From assembly GCF_023101765.2 (NCBI RefSeq), contig NC_064236.1, forward strand, positions 20,892,571 to 20,956,570: DNA of 64,000 nucleotides, in the 5' to 3' direction. A model generated the notes under the pieces. That model ran no database searches. It was not told the DNA's origin and saw only the letters and a list, made by a program, of their open reading frames with translations. Position numbers and translations under genes: made by a program. Shown here piece by piece: positions 1 through 10,565 of the stretch. The DNA comes from Spodoptera frugiperda. Taxonomy: Eukaryota; Arthropoda; Insecta; Lepidoptera; Noctuidae. Within the stretch, counting starts at the first letter, position 1; each line of letters begins with the position of its first letter.

Positions 1-2
1 CA

Positions 3-653
3 AAGACAGAACTTCGAAAAGGTGAAGTAGTGGCCACGTACAGTTCTGATTTGGCAATTCTGGTATGGCGAGATGCTAACTTAGTTAGTATGATCTCTAC
101 ATACCATAATCTCCAAATCGGAACACAAGACAAGTACAACAGACTGACGTACAAACCAAGTATAGTACTCGACTATAACAGGAGCATGGGAGGAGTTGAT
201 AGGAAAGACCAATTCCTGTCAGCTCAACCTTTGGAACGTCTGAGGAACAGAATTTGGTACAAAAAACTCTTTCGCCGATTGTATAATGCAGCGATATTTA
301 ACTGTTTTGTGATATTTTCCAGTTTTCACCGGAAAATATCACATCGTCAGTTCCGTACTGTATTGGCGGAAGATTTACTCAGGAGACATAGACAAATTGA
401 CTTAACGACTGAAAGCCGATGTTTGAATATGAAATCAAAGACGACGGGACAAGAGACGACGACATTAATAAAACGACGACATAAGACGCAGGCCAGAACG
501 ATTGTTGAAGCTAACCATTTCCCAATTCGGACTGGATCAAAAAATACCTGTTGCTGGATGTGCCCTAAAAAGACCAGGACAATTTGGAAATACGAGGAAT
601 GCGACGTGAACCTTTGCATCGATGGATGTTTTAAAGCTTATCACAAGCCTTAA
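3..653 (+). pseudogene. piggyBac-like transposase, C-terminal part (cut by window edge)
   Basis: The frame is open from base 3, so the N-terminus lies outside the window. What remains is about 216 codons of a DDE transposase that cuts and pastes at TTAA. Visible motifs are YNRSMGGVDRKDQ, where the Asp of GGVD matches the last catalytic Asp of the piggyBac family, then the conserved RIWYKKLFRRL stretch, and a terminal cysteine-rich DNA-binding region starting CCWMCPKK and ending in CIDGC. The stop at 651-653 follows this domain closely, as in the family, so the C-terminus is natural. The visible part has no internal stop or frameshift. It differs from the deleted IFP2-type piggyBac at 4661-5615 and is a separate lineage. 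An AT microsatellite follows directly. Whether the full gene is intact cannot be judged here. Confidence 0.85.
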
Positions 654-1389
654 TATATATATATATATTTTATTTCCTAAATATACAACATACCTACAAT
701 AATTGACTATCATTTAAATTTAATTATTTAATAATAAAAAAAAATCAATCTATTCCTAAAACAAAATATCCATCTTGCTGTCATTTCGTCATCCGAGGCG
801 ATAACAGATTGCTGCGGGAATGCCTTGTTTATTTTGGTTTATTGTGCTACACTGTTTATTCCAAGTATAATAATATTGGTGTCAAAAAAAAGCTTATTTA
901 ATCTAGTTTAACAATGAGTGTAAATCAATGATAAAAGTTAAATAACGTTTAGTTAAAACTTGTTCAAACAAATATTTTACTTGAATTTAGCCCGTTCTGT
1001 TAAGTTCAACTTTTTTTTATGCATTTGTGATTGATTTCTGTACTTTAATTAGTACATATTTTGATTCCTTAATAATTCAGCTTTATACTGGTATTTTTTA
1101 CTTTGCTATAGCTGCAATAATTTGCTAGAAAATACACTTTGAATCGGTAACGGCATGGGGCGCTCGACGCGGTTCAACACAGATCGAGCGCGTGAACGTA
1201 CAAGGTGTTGACAGGTGTCGCACGCGAACGTTTGAGTTGTTACTTATGATCGATTATGACGTCCGCCATCTTTGTCGAACATATGTTTTGTTATTGTTTA
1301 CATTGTTAATTTAAATTTCACTGCATTAATAGCAAATTGTCTGATTTCGGAGATTAGATTTTTTTGAATTTTCTAGAAGAAACAGAGAA
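654..1389. other. AT-rich spacer without recognised gene
   Basis: It begins with a (TA)n run at 654-669. A GC-richer patch at 1145-1265 has several CG dinucleotides. It probably includes the 3' end of the piggyBac unit and the 5' flank of the Harbinger unit, but I could not find matching terminal repeats. Confidence 0.4.
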
Positions 1390-2593
1390 GTGGGACCTGG
1401 GCGATATTTACGTGACTACTCTGATCCTTTTAGAAAATACTCCATCCGTGAATTCGACGTGAAACGATACAGATTTACGCCTGAATCCTTTAAAACCATT
1501 ATCTTGCCTTTGCTGGAGCCCGATTTAAGAAAACCTATAAAATGGGGATTACCGTTTGCCCCTGAAATAATGGTACTGATGTCGTTACGCTACTACGCAA
1601 CAGGGAGTTTTCAGTTTAGTGCTTAGTAGATATTATTTATTGAATTATACTGAATTAGGTAAGATAAGTATTAAATAAACGATTTTATGTTAATAGAATG
1701 TCGTTCTTTATTTGCAGAAATTGGATGGAGACGTGATGAATGTCTGCCAGCAGTCAGTATCCCGGATCATAGCCCAAATTTCTATGCTATTAGCAAACAA
1801 AATAAAAGATTTTGTAAAATTTCCATCCACTGAAAGTGAAATTAGTACAGTAAAGTAAGTACTTTCTTTGTGGGTTGTGTGTAAATGTGAATTTAGGTAA
1901 GTGCCTATACATTTAACTGTACCTTTTATATAATTTTTTAATGTACATGATTGTACTAATTGTTCTTTTCTTTTTGTTCCAGGCAAACATTTTATGAAAT
2001 AGCTCATATTCCTGGAGTAATTGGGTGTATTGATTGCACCCATATTAAAATAAGAAGCCCAGGAGGACTATCTTCAGAAGTTTATAGAAATAGAAAAGGG
2101 TATTTTTCAATCAATGTGCAAGCAGTCACAGGGCCAAACTTGGAATTTTTTTATCTAGTAGCCAGGCAGTACACATGAGAGTTTCATTTATAACAGCAGT
2201 ACTATTAAGCAAAGATTAAATACTGATATATTAAAGGGGATTATTTTAGGGGACAGCGGGTATGCAGTAAGCAGTGTTTTACTTACACCATTTTTGTCTC
2301 CACATACAAACCTACAAGAAATTTACAACAAAAGCCACATTAAAACAAGAAATACTGTGGATAGATGTTTTGGCGTTTGGAAAAGAAGATTTCCTTGTCT
2401 TCAAGTGGGAATGGGTGTGAAGGTGGAGACAGTTGTAGCAGTGATATGCGCATGTGTAACATTGCATAATATTGCATTATCAGTAGATGATATGATGCCA
2501 ATGAACTTTGAAGACATTGACATTCAAAATGATGATGTTGCTGTTGCAGTATTCGGAGAAAATACCAACAGCAATGGTTTTACAGTGCGATAA
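1390..2593 (+). pseudogene. PIF/Harbinger transposase (HARBI1-like), decayed, three exons
   Basis: This encodes a nuclease-type transposase related to HARBI1. Exon 1 (about 1390-1619) reads RYRFTPESF and ends at RYYATGSFQ. Exon 2 (1717-1855) follows a TTTGCAG acceptor and ends at a GTAAGT donor. Exon 3 starts after the CCAG at 1980-1983 and carries GVIGCIDCTHIKI (first catalytic Asp), then LGDSGYAV (second) and TVDRCFGVWKRRF. The last acidic position is Asp, where the family normally has Glu (VERTFG). A small deletion near 2163 destroys the expected RWPGSTH motif and shifts frame, so 1981-2178 and the part from about 2163 to 2593 are in different frames. No clear GT donor is seen after exon 1. 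The Myb/SANT partner lies 0.9 kb downstream on the same strand, the usual two-gene layout of Harbinger elements. The copy is almost certainly inactive. Confidence 0.85.
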
Positions 2594-3503
2594 TCGTTGG
2601 TCGATAGATTTTTTCAATAACAAGATAGTTGCCAAAGATGGCCTGATAACTAAAAAAAAACAATTATGTTAAAATACGTATATGTAAACAAAAAGACTCG
2701 ATTTTCAAATAAATATATTACAACATCCAATATGTTTTTCTTTACTTTATTTGGAAGATATTTTTAATATATTTTAGTATTGTCTCTAATAACTCTGAGT
2801 AATATTTACATAAATAGGTGAATGAAAATGATTTTTTATTATTTATTATCTCTTCACTGCTAATGTCATGAAACGCCAGCTCGTGAAAATCTTTTAAAGT
2901 CTTATGCCCGGTTCCTATATTTAACGAATCGTCGTGGTATAATTTAATTTAATTTAATAATCTTTATTACGAGTAACAGTGACTCAATTAGTGTTAGTAA
3001 CAATGAACCTTACAACTATGTTAGCGACACAGATAAATTCACATGACAAATACACAACACAAGCAAATTATAGTAAAACTAACACAATCAATCATCGCTT
3101 CAGCAATCCAGCTGAGATACTGGAGCAACGATTAACTATGCAGCAGTCCAGCCTATCAGCAATAATGCCCAGGATGCCGCTGGGACTGGCTCGCACCCTG
3201 CGCACCAGAGATGCACATCTTTTACGCGTTAATGCGTAAAAGCAATCAACACGCATTTCTGCAAACATCCCAGTTATTCTGTGTTTCCTAACTATCGTTT
3301 TCATCTATCTGTTCTCGTCTAATCTTTCACTCCTTCTACAAACTATACTTGTGTTGTGCTGAACTCTTATGAACTTCTGTGTATAAAAATAAATTATATA
3401 TATTTCTACTGTGAGAGACTTTCGTATTCTTCAATCTTCATACTCCACAACCTACAAGGTGTTATTGTTTACGACTTCGTTTGAAAAGAAGTTATTGTCT
3501 GAA
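2594..3503 (+). other. Intergenic part of the Harbinger unit
   Basis: AT-rich sequence between the transposase pseudogene and the Myb/SANT gene. A reading frame at 2979-3239 has no recognisable motif. The 200 bases before 3504 probably hold the promoter and 5' leader of the downstream gene, but no specific element can be named. Confidence 0.35.
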
Positions 3504-3875
3504 ATGGATATTACGCCGGTGAGTACCTAGAGATAACATCTTATATGAGTTATTTCTACAAAGTTGTACATTTTGCTTCGGTAAACCCTCATTCAAGAAT
3601 ACTTATTTATATTACAGAAAACAAAGAAGGCTATGAGCAAGGATGAGGTTTCTATACTCGTGGATTTAATACAAAGCCACCCAGTAATAATTACTAAAGA
3701 GACCAATGCTGCCACCAACAAACTTAAGGAGGAATCGTGGATTTCTTTAACCAACAAATTTAATTCGAAAAGTGGTCAAATACCACGTCATGTCGGTCAG
3801 CTTAAATTAAAATGGGACAATTTAAAAAGAGCAGTTCATAAGAGAGCTGCCAATATAAGGATGAACAATTTAAAG
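3504..3875 (+). CDS. Harbinger-associated Myb/SANT-like DNA-binding protein, 5' exons
   Basis: Exon 1 is 3504-3518 (MDITP), followed by a GTGAGT donor. Exon 2 runs from 3618, after TTACAG, to 3875 before GTAAG. The joined protein begins MDITPKTKKAMSKDEVSILV and contains a trihelix Myb/SANT-like domain: a leading helix with VDLIQSHP, then KLKEESWISLTNKFNS and QLKLKWDNLKRAVHK. In PIF/Harbinger elements this second protein binds element ends and helps the transposase into the nucleus (family knowledge). It pairs naturally with the transposase at 1390-2593. The 3' part is not certain: an exon-like stretch at about 4199-4290 after TTATAG could belong to it, but the intron is filled by a dispersed repeat. 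Exons 1-2 have no stop or frameshift, so this half of the unit is better preserved than the transposase. Confidence 0.7.
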
Positions 3876-3904
3876 GTAAGATTTATATTATTATTAATTA
3901 CTAG

Positions 3905-4075
3905 CTGTACCCTACGGTTTACATCCATGAATCCCACTCTTAAGTCTGTCTATCCAAATACACTAGGCCAGGTAGGCAGTGACTCCATGTAAAACAACTG
4001 CTTCTGGTTAGACTGACTCCAACATAGTTGGGAAAAGGCTTGGCAGATAACGATCAACCAAATTAATAATAATGT
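3905..4075 (+). repeat. Diverged LINE-tail-like dispersed repeat
   Basis: This holds the phrase CCAACATAGTTGGGAAAAGG followed by CTTGGCAGATAACGATC. I recognise this as the 3' tail of very common noctuid LINE-derived repeats. It lies in the putative second intron of the Myb/SANT gene. The copy is diverged and no target duplication is evident. Confidence 0.4.
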
Positions 4076-4660
4076 GTTTTATTTTATTGTGGTGGCAAAC
4101 CAGATTTTATTTCTGCTTTTTTATAGGAACGCTTTAAGCTTACGCTTCGTATATAAAACTACTATTCGTAACTAAACGGATCGTTTCTCAATTATAGGAA
4201 CCGGGTTTGATGTTCCATTTGGTGGTGATGGAGTAGGTGCTACAGAAAATGTCATCGACAGATTTGTTGATCGGACGTCTCAAATATTTTATAATTTTTG
4301 CGGCCCGGTCGTGTTTCCGTCGCGTTCCGCTGCCTATCGCTCGCACAGCTGTTACGTAGCATTTAACAACACGAGCATTAGGTGTGCGCCGGGCCTCCCG
4401 GTTGCACTGCCTGGTAAATAATAATTATGGATAATAACACTAGTGCATCACCGCGTTACGTTACGCCGATTTTTATGATAGACAGCAATTCAGAGAATAA
4501 TACGCCTCTTGTAAATGATATTGCTGATCGAAGTGAGCCTAAGACCAATGAGGTATTGTTGAGAGCATCCAAGAGAGAAAGAGAGGGGAGTACGGAGGAA
4601 GATGAGACATGGACAGAAGTAAAGGGAAAGAAGAAATTACGGTAGCTATAATACATTTAA

Positions 4661-5615
4661 CCCTAGAAAGATAGTCTGCGTAAAAATTACGCATGGGTTT
4701 GCGAAATATAGCTCTATCTTTTTTAATAGTGGGAATCCATGGATGTGCGTTTAGGACATCTCCTTCGACGCTGGGAGCTTCCATATGGCGCACGTCGCAG
4801 TAACGTAAGTATAACCGATTTTAAGATATAACGACCGCATGCGTTAAAATTACGCATGATTATCTTTTACGTGACTTTTATGATTTTGACTTGTATAGTT
4901 TATTTTAATTTTTTTATGTTATTATAATTGTATATTATTACTAACTTTAACAGTTTCTTTTTATAGATATTGATGCAACAATGGGAAGTAGTAACTTGGA
5001 CGAAGACCATATCCTGGCCAGTCTCATGCAAAGTGACGACGAGCTTCCCTGTGAGGATACCAACAGTGAAGTAGGTGACCATGAGAGTGAAGATGACGTG
5101 CAGAGCGAAACAGAAGAAGCTTTTATAGATGACTTAGAACTAGACAGAAGATAATACTGAAGAGCCTGTAGTAAAAAAAAGTATTTACAGTACTTTTTGC
5201 CCTTCTAAAATAAGGCGAAGGTCAAAAAAATATTATGTGCCAAAACTGTTTGTACCTAACAGATTTTTATAGAATTCTATGTTCCTAATATGTATAGGAT
5301 ATTGTTATTGTTGATTATGTGAAAAAAAGGCTCATCATCACAGTTAAAAATAATTTATAGTAGCAAAAGTAAATGTTAAAAAGTTTATTTGATTTATGAC
5401 AATAGTTTATAAGTTTGGTTATTTTTTAATAAAAAAATATTTATAAACATATTATCTGCAGTTTTAATTATTCTTATATATGTGCCAATATATATAACAT
5501 ACAATTTTATTAAAATAAATGAATAAACACCAATTTACAGCTAAATAAAACACATGCGTCAATTTTACGCATGAGTATCTTTTCCGTACTACACAATATG
5601 ATTATCTTTCTAGGG
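4661..5615 (+). mobile_element. Internally deleted piggyBac (IFP2-type) element
   Basis: Flanked by TTAA at 4657-4660 and 5616-5619, the diagnostic piggyBac target duplication. The left end is a 13-bp terminal repeat CCCTAGAAAGATA (4661-4673), a 3-base spacer, then a 19-bp internal repeat (4677-4695). The right end is the same 19-bp type (5553-5571), a 31-base spacer, and TATCTTTCTAGGG (5603-5615). This 13-3-19 and 19-31-13 asymmetry is that of the classical Trichoplusia piggyBac (established knowledge). The element is 955 bp, against about 2.5 kb for a full copy, because most of the transposase is missing. Both ends look intact, so it could have been moved by a transposase supplied elsewhere. 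It inserted in LINE ORF1. Confidence 0.95.
4981..5154 (+). pseudogene. piggyBac transposase remnant (N-terminal 57 codons)
   Basis: The ATG at 4981 opens a 57-codon frame starting MGSSNLDEDHILASLMQSDD and rich in acidic residues, like the N-terminus of the classical piggyBac transposase. It stops at 5152-5154. Just downstream, in another frame, 5156-5270 reads a short stretch with TFCPSKIRRR, resembling part of the C-terminal cysteine-rich domain. The whole catalytic core has therefore been deleted, leaving both protein ends. Upstream 4661-4980 holds the promoter and leader of the element. Confidence 0.8.
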
Positions 5616-6633
5616 TTAAAGAAGAAATGAAACATCAAGTTTATATATTTAGTAAGGAACGTCTTCCTAAGCAATATATCGTGCCCGGCCCCAGCTAAGC
5701 TTATATCATTTCAGAGGCTTAATCGACGAAATAGAAATGAAGGCGGTTGTTGCCCGAGTGAAACCCTTAGATTATGTTTTGACGGCAGCTACTTACCAGC
5801 AACTGTTCGCGTATGCGATATCAACGTAAGGGTTTTCCCCTTTATACATCAGGTATCCCAATGTTCGCAATGCTGGAAATTAGGCCATACCCGTAAAATG
5901 TGTCCCTCCAAAAATGTAATTTGCCCTAAGTGTGGCGGTCATCACGAGAATTGCGATACCACATTGTATTCCTGCGTCAATTGTACCGGAGACCACATAT
6001 CCTTGAGCAAGGCCTGTCCTGCGTACAAAAAAGAGAGGAAACTGAGAGAGATCATGGCGGAGTTCGAATGCACATACAGAAAAGCATTAGAGATATATGT
6101 CCCACCTGAAATGCCCCTTCCCTCTGAAAATGATCAACCTCTACTAACACCTAGGTATGGTGACACTTTTCCACGTCTCATTACTGAGCCCACATCTATA
6201 CCACATAGATATCCCGATCTGTCGAGTCAACCAACTTATGCCGACACCGTCAAGACAAAGGCTACTATTCGCGAAGTAAAGACAGCAGTCAAAATTACCC
6301 CTCGTCCCCAAAAACCTAATATTAAGTCGGCAAAGCGTCATAAGAAATACAACGAGGAGGACTGGACATTTTGGAATTCCGATGGAGGCAGTAAAGATAT
6401 GGATGATAATATGCCGTCTGATGAGGATGAGGAGCAAAAGGATCAGTGTCCCACCTTAAAGGAGTTGTGGGTCAGAATCAAGGAAGTGATTTTTCTTAAG
6501 CAGCTTAATCTTTCTTCTAAAAATCAGATCCATATTGCAGTTATGCCTAGAATGGTTTATGTTAGTTTCAGTTAGTTTTGTTTCAGATTGGCCGTGGATA
6601 AAATCATTGTTTAATTTTATATACTTGCCCGTG

Positions 6634-9600
6634 ATGGCTTCGAAATTACTTAAATTAAATATTTTACAGTGGAATGCCCAAAGTATCAAGCCTAAATTAG
6701 TTTCCTTTAGCGAAATTTTACGTCAAGAAAAGGTTCATATTGCTGTCCTTAGTGAGACGTGGCTCGAACCGGAATGTGATTTTAAGGTAAATGGTTACTG
6801 CGTTTATCGTGCGGACAGAGATGACTCATACGGCGGTGTAGCTATCTTAGTACACAAATCCGTTAAAGCGCAACGGAAATTCTTTCAAATTCACAATAGT
6901 GGAATTGAAATAGTTTGTGTTAAAGTTTTTAATTGTGAGCTTTTTGAAAATATTATTGCAATCTATTGCGCTTCTCGGATTGTAACCACTCACCAGGATT
7001 GGAGTAATCTACTAGCATTATGGTCCACCAAAACACTAATCTTGGGCGATTTTAATGCCCATCATGTCAGCTGGTCATATAAAACTGATCTCAGAGGCAC
7101 ACTCATCCATGACTCACTTTTGGATAGCAAATTTTTTGCCTTAAATGATGGGATTCATACGCGAGTTCGTTTAGTGGATAATTACCTACAGCAGTCTTCT
7201 CCCGATATTTCATTGGTTTCCATAGATATTGCTCATAATTTCAATTGGACTGTTCTAAATGAAAATCTGGGTAGTGATCATTTACTTATAAAAATTTCAA
7301 CATTAACTTTTTCTCACCTACCCTCAGTCACGAAAAGAAATTTTCGTAAAGCTGACTGGTTATCGTATAAGAAATATTTAGAATTTTGTAGTTTTCAGTT
7401 ACCGTATGATCTTCAAGAGGCATATGACAGTTTTTTAGATATTATAAATGATGCTGCTAACAAATTCATTCCGCTTGTAAAATTAAATCAAAACCCTACT
7501 TCAGTTTTTTCACCCAAACCGTACGGGTCAGCAGAAATCTCACAAGCTGTAGCTCAGCGTAGGTTAGCTTTATCCCAATTTAGACGCAATCCCACTCCCG
7601 AAAATCTTGATATTCTTAATGACAGAATACATTTTGCGCAGAAGCTGATCCGTCAGGCTAAGGGGGAGGGATGGCAAAATTTCTGTACAGTTGATCACAC
7701 GACTTCGGCTAAAGAAATGTGGCACAAAATGAGATGGCTAAAAGGTCGTCGATCTCCTGCACATTATGTAGACTGAAAATTCCACAAATCTGTTACATTC
7801 TTTAACTCCAGATTATGTTTCCCCAATGCCCCCTACAGTTAAACATAGCAACCCTTTACTAGAATGTGAAATCTCTATCCAGGAATTAAATAAATGTATT
7901 AAATCTAAGGATACATCTCCTGGATGCGATGATATATCTTATTCTATGATTAAAAATTTACCTGATGTAGGTAAATCGGTGTTGCTTACTTTGTTTAATA
8001 AATTCTTTTATCATGGGTTTGTTCCGTCTCAGTGGCGCGACATCTGTATTGTGCCTGTTCCAAAGCCCGGTCGTGATTTAAGTAATGTAGCTTCTTTTCG
8101 TCCCATTTCTTTGTTATCTTGCATTTGCAAAATATTTCATTATATTTTACTTAGAAGGCTGGAGTGGTTTGTTGAGAAAAAAAACGTCTTTTCCGATAAT
8201 ACAATAGGTTTCCGTAGAAATAAGACGTGTTTAGATGGTCTGGCTTGCTTGATAACCTCTATTCAAACCGGTTTCTCAGAGGGTTGTGGTACGCTGAGCT
8301 GTTTTTTAGATATAGACGGCGCGTACAACAATGTTAATAACTATAGCTTAATTAACGTGTTGGACCATTATGGAGTGGGTTCCCTTATTTGTAATTACTT
8401 GTGGAATTTTCTGCACAGAAGGGCACTCAAAATAAGAACCGGCAACAACTTCATTAGTAGATATTCGGATTGTGGGTTGGCGCAAGGCGACCCTTTATCT
8501 CCATTGTTATTTAACATAATAACGGCAAACATCTGCAATCGTCTCCAAAATGAAGTTTCTATCTGCCAGTACGAGGATGATTTCGCAATATACATACAGT
8601 GTTCATCTGTTAACGAGGGACAACATAAAATCCAATCTGCCTTCAACACTATTAATAAAATGCTAACAGACGTAGGACTAGATATTTCGCCGGGTAAAAA
8701 TGAAATATTCACAAGAGGTAAACACCTATTGTAGACATACGATATTTAGGATTATGGCTAGACAGAGGTCTCCGGTGGAAAAAACACGTTAATGAGTTAT
8801 GCGAACGAGTCCTAAAGCTAGTCAATATTTTTAAGATTTTGGTGGGTCCCGGATGGGGTATTCATCCAAAACACTTAAGACGGTTGTACATATCACTTAT
8901 TCGTAGTCGTATTGAATTTGGTAGCATCTAACTTGATAATAGTGCTGACACCCACTTGACAAAATTATATAGATTACAAAACATTAGTCTACGTTTGATA
9001 GGTGGGTTCATCAAAAGTACGCCAATACACGTGATGGAGTCCGAGTTGTCATTGCCTCCCTTATTTATTCGCCGCCAATATTTAGCTAGTAAATTTTATC
9101 TAAAATCTAAGTGTTATAATTATCCTCTACTTAATATACTGAACAAGCTTCATCATCTATGCAACAATACATATTGGAGAAACAAGAAAAAACCTCTTCT
9201 TGTTTCGATACACGATGTTTTAAATGGAGAACTAATTTACTGTAGCAAGACAGTTCACATGTTTCCCATGGATACTTGGGTCAGCAATATAGACTTATCA
9301 AATATTGTAAAACCGGTTTAGGAATCTATTGATAGGCCAAAGCGTTGTTTTAATATTCACCAACTTATGTCACTTTGTATCAAATCTCTTAATTTATTAT
9401 ATAACGGCTTTTACCCTATTTACACGGATGGTTCGAGACACGATAATAACTACGGCGCTGCCTTCTATGATCCTCAAACAGGTGTTTCTGTCAAGCTCAA
9501 AATCATGTCCAGATTATCTATAATGCATTTAGAATTGATAGCTATAGCAGAAGCATTCGCTTATATCTCTTTAGAGGGTGCTCGCTTTGTTTTATTTTCC

Positions 9601-9684
9601 GATTCAAAAAGTGCTCTTCTCCATCTTCTTAAAAGCACTTCTGTTCACGTAAAAGTTTGTATTTTGGCCAATAGATGGCGTTGT
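6634..9684 (+). pseudogene. LINE ORF2: endonuclease, reverse transcriptase, RNase H (frameshifted)
   Basis: The ATG at 6634 (MASKLLKLNILQWNAQSIK) is the likely start, because the endonuclease begins right after it. Endonuclease motifs: LSETWL, LGDFNAHHVSW, SDHLLI. A frameshift lies between 7776 and 7826. Reverse transcriptase motifs in 7826-8734: FRPISLLSCICK, FLDIDGAYNNV, GLAQGDPLSPLLFN, and the active site YEDD, where YADD is usual. The frame returns after a stop at about 8734. 8956-9321 is the thumb/linker, and 9367-9684 carries RNase H with YTDGS, MHLELIAIAEA and FSDSKSAL. The RNase H frame ends when BEL/Pao sequence begins near 9665. In life it nicks target DNA and reverse-transcribes LINE RNA. 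Confidence 0.85.
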
Positions 9685-10523
9685 TAGTTGAGCGCCGATT
9701 TCTGAATCGCGGTGTTGAGATTCTCCGGCGTTTAACTAGGTCAAAATAGTAAAAGCTTTTTTTGGTGTGAGCTGCAAATACTGTGGTTATTATATTATAC
9801 GCGCTTAATATAATCCAGTGTTTAATTGACCACCCCTCCTAGTCGACCTTCGTTCATGGTCCTTCGAGCCGGATTGGTACGGGAGTGTTTGTGGTGGTTC
9901 CGGTGGTGGTAGAATCCTACCACGCTTCGCGTCATTACTGGGCAGTGGATCGCTGTCCAGAGCAAACCTTCCTTCGGCGGGCACCAAGTGCGGTGACCGG
10001 AGATTGGGAGGCATCAGTGAGGTGCATCAGCTGGAGCTGGGAGCTGGGAGCAGCCTGGAGCGCAAGGAGTAGTCAGTGGAGCGTGGTGCAGCGCTACTGG
10101 CAGCTACAGCCAGAGGAACAACGCGAGGGAGGTGACGAGCGGCAGAGGGCGCCACTTGTGGTGCAGTACAGCGCGCCGATACGGTGCAGCAGTGTGTGTG
10201 AGTGAAGTGTGGGTGAAAAAACCGTGAGGACATTTACCACTTTATTTATTTGGAAGAATGCAACTGCAAGTTTTCAAGAAAGTGAATTGGGAAATTGAAC
10301 TTTAATTCCAGTAGAATATAAACTCTGTCTGTTGTAACAATAATTTGGACTTGTACTAATTTTAGTAAAAATTGGCTCCGACGGGGAATCCATGCCCGAT
10401 TTCGGACCAAATAATTAGTGCAAAAAACACTTGTAAAATTTTCGATTATCTACCACCATTTATTTTATAACTTGTTGATATTTGCATGCGTTTGTTTGTG
10501 TATTTTAAAATATTTGTGCCAAA
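9666..10523 (+). repeat. Probable BEL 1 5' LTR and leader
   Basis: A non-coding GC-richer block directly upstream of gag. TGTTAGTTGAG near 9686 is a possible LTR start. No second copy of this LTR exists in the window, so its borders cannot be fixed by comparison. Confidence 0.4.
10373..10390 (+). promoter_or_regulatory. Candidate tRNA primer-binding site of BEL 1
   Basis: TGGCTCCGACGGGGAATC is close to the complement of a tRNA-Asp 3' end, apart from two missing bases. It lies between the putative LTR and gag, where minus-strand priming starts. Confidence 0.4.
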
Positions 10524-10565
10524 ATGGAATATTTGTTTAACATACAAGATGACATTAACTGAAAA

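Larger units (their letters stand above)
4427..6575 (+). pseudogene. LINE ORF1 (gag-like zinc-knuckle protein), split by piggyBac
   Basis: The nucleic-acid-binding protein of the LINE. The start at 4427 gives MDNNTSASP, then a charged stretch ending TWTEVKGKKKLR with a stop at 4643, about 15 bases before the piggyBac. After the insertion, 5620-5690 resumes in related sequence (VYIFSKERLPKQ). A deletion at about 5690-5715 removes the middle, and a long frame continues to 6573. That part has the knuckles CSQCWKLGHTRKMC, CPKCGGHHENC and CVNCTGDHISLSKAC, then REIMAEFECTYRKAL and an acidic tail. In life it coats LINE RNA. The stop codon, the 955-bp insertion and the deletion make it non-functional. 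ORF2 starts close to its end. Confidence 0.8.
4298..9665 (+). mobile_element. I-group (RNase H-bearing) non-LTR retrotransposon, interrupted
   Basis: Near-full-length LINE. It has a GC-rich 5' leader (about 4298-4426), ORF1 with three zinc knuckles, and ORF2 with apurinic endonuclease, reverse transcriptase and RNase H. The RNase H domain marks the I/R1/LOA-type groups, and the ORF1 zinc knuckles favour the I group. ORF1 is split by a piggyBac insertion (4661-5615). The 3' end is lost where a BEL/Pao element enters the RNase H domain near 9665. Several frameshifts and stops show it is dead. Its exact 5' boundary is inferred from the change in composition. Confidence 0.8.
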
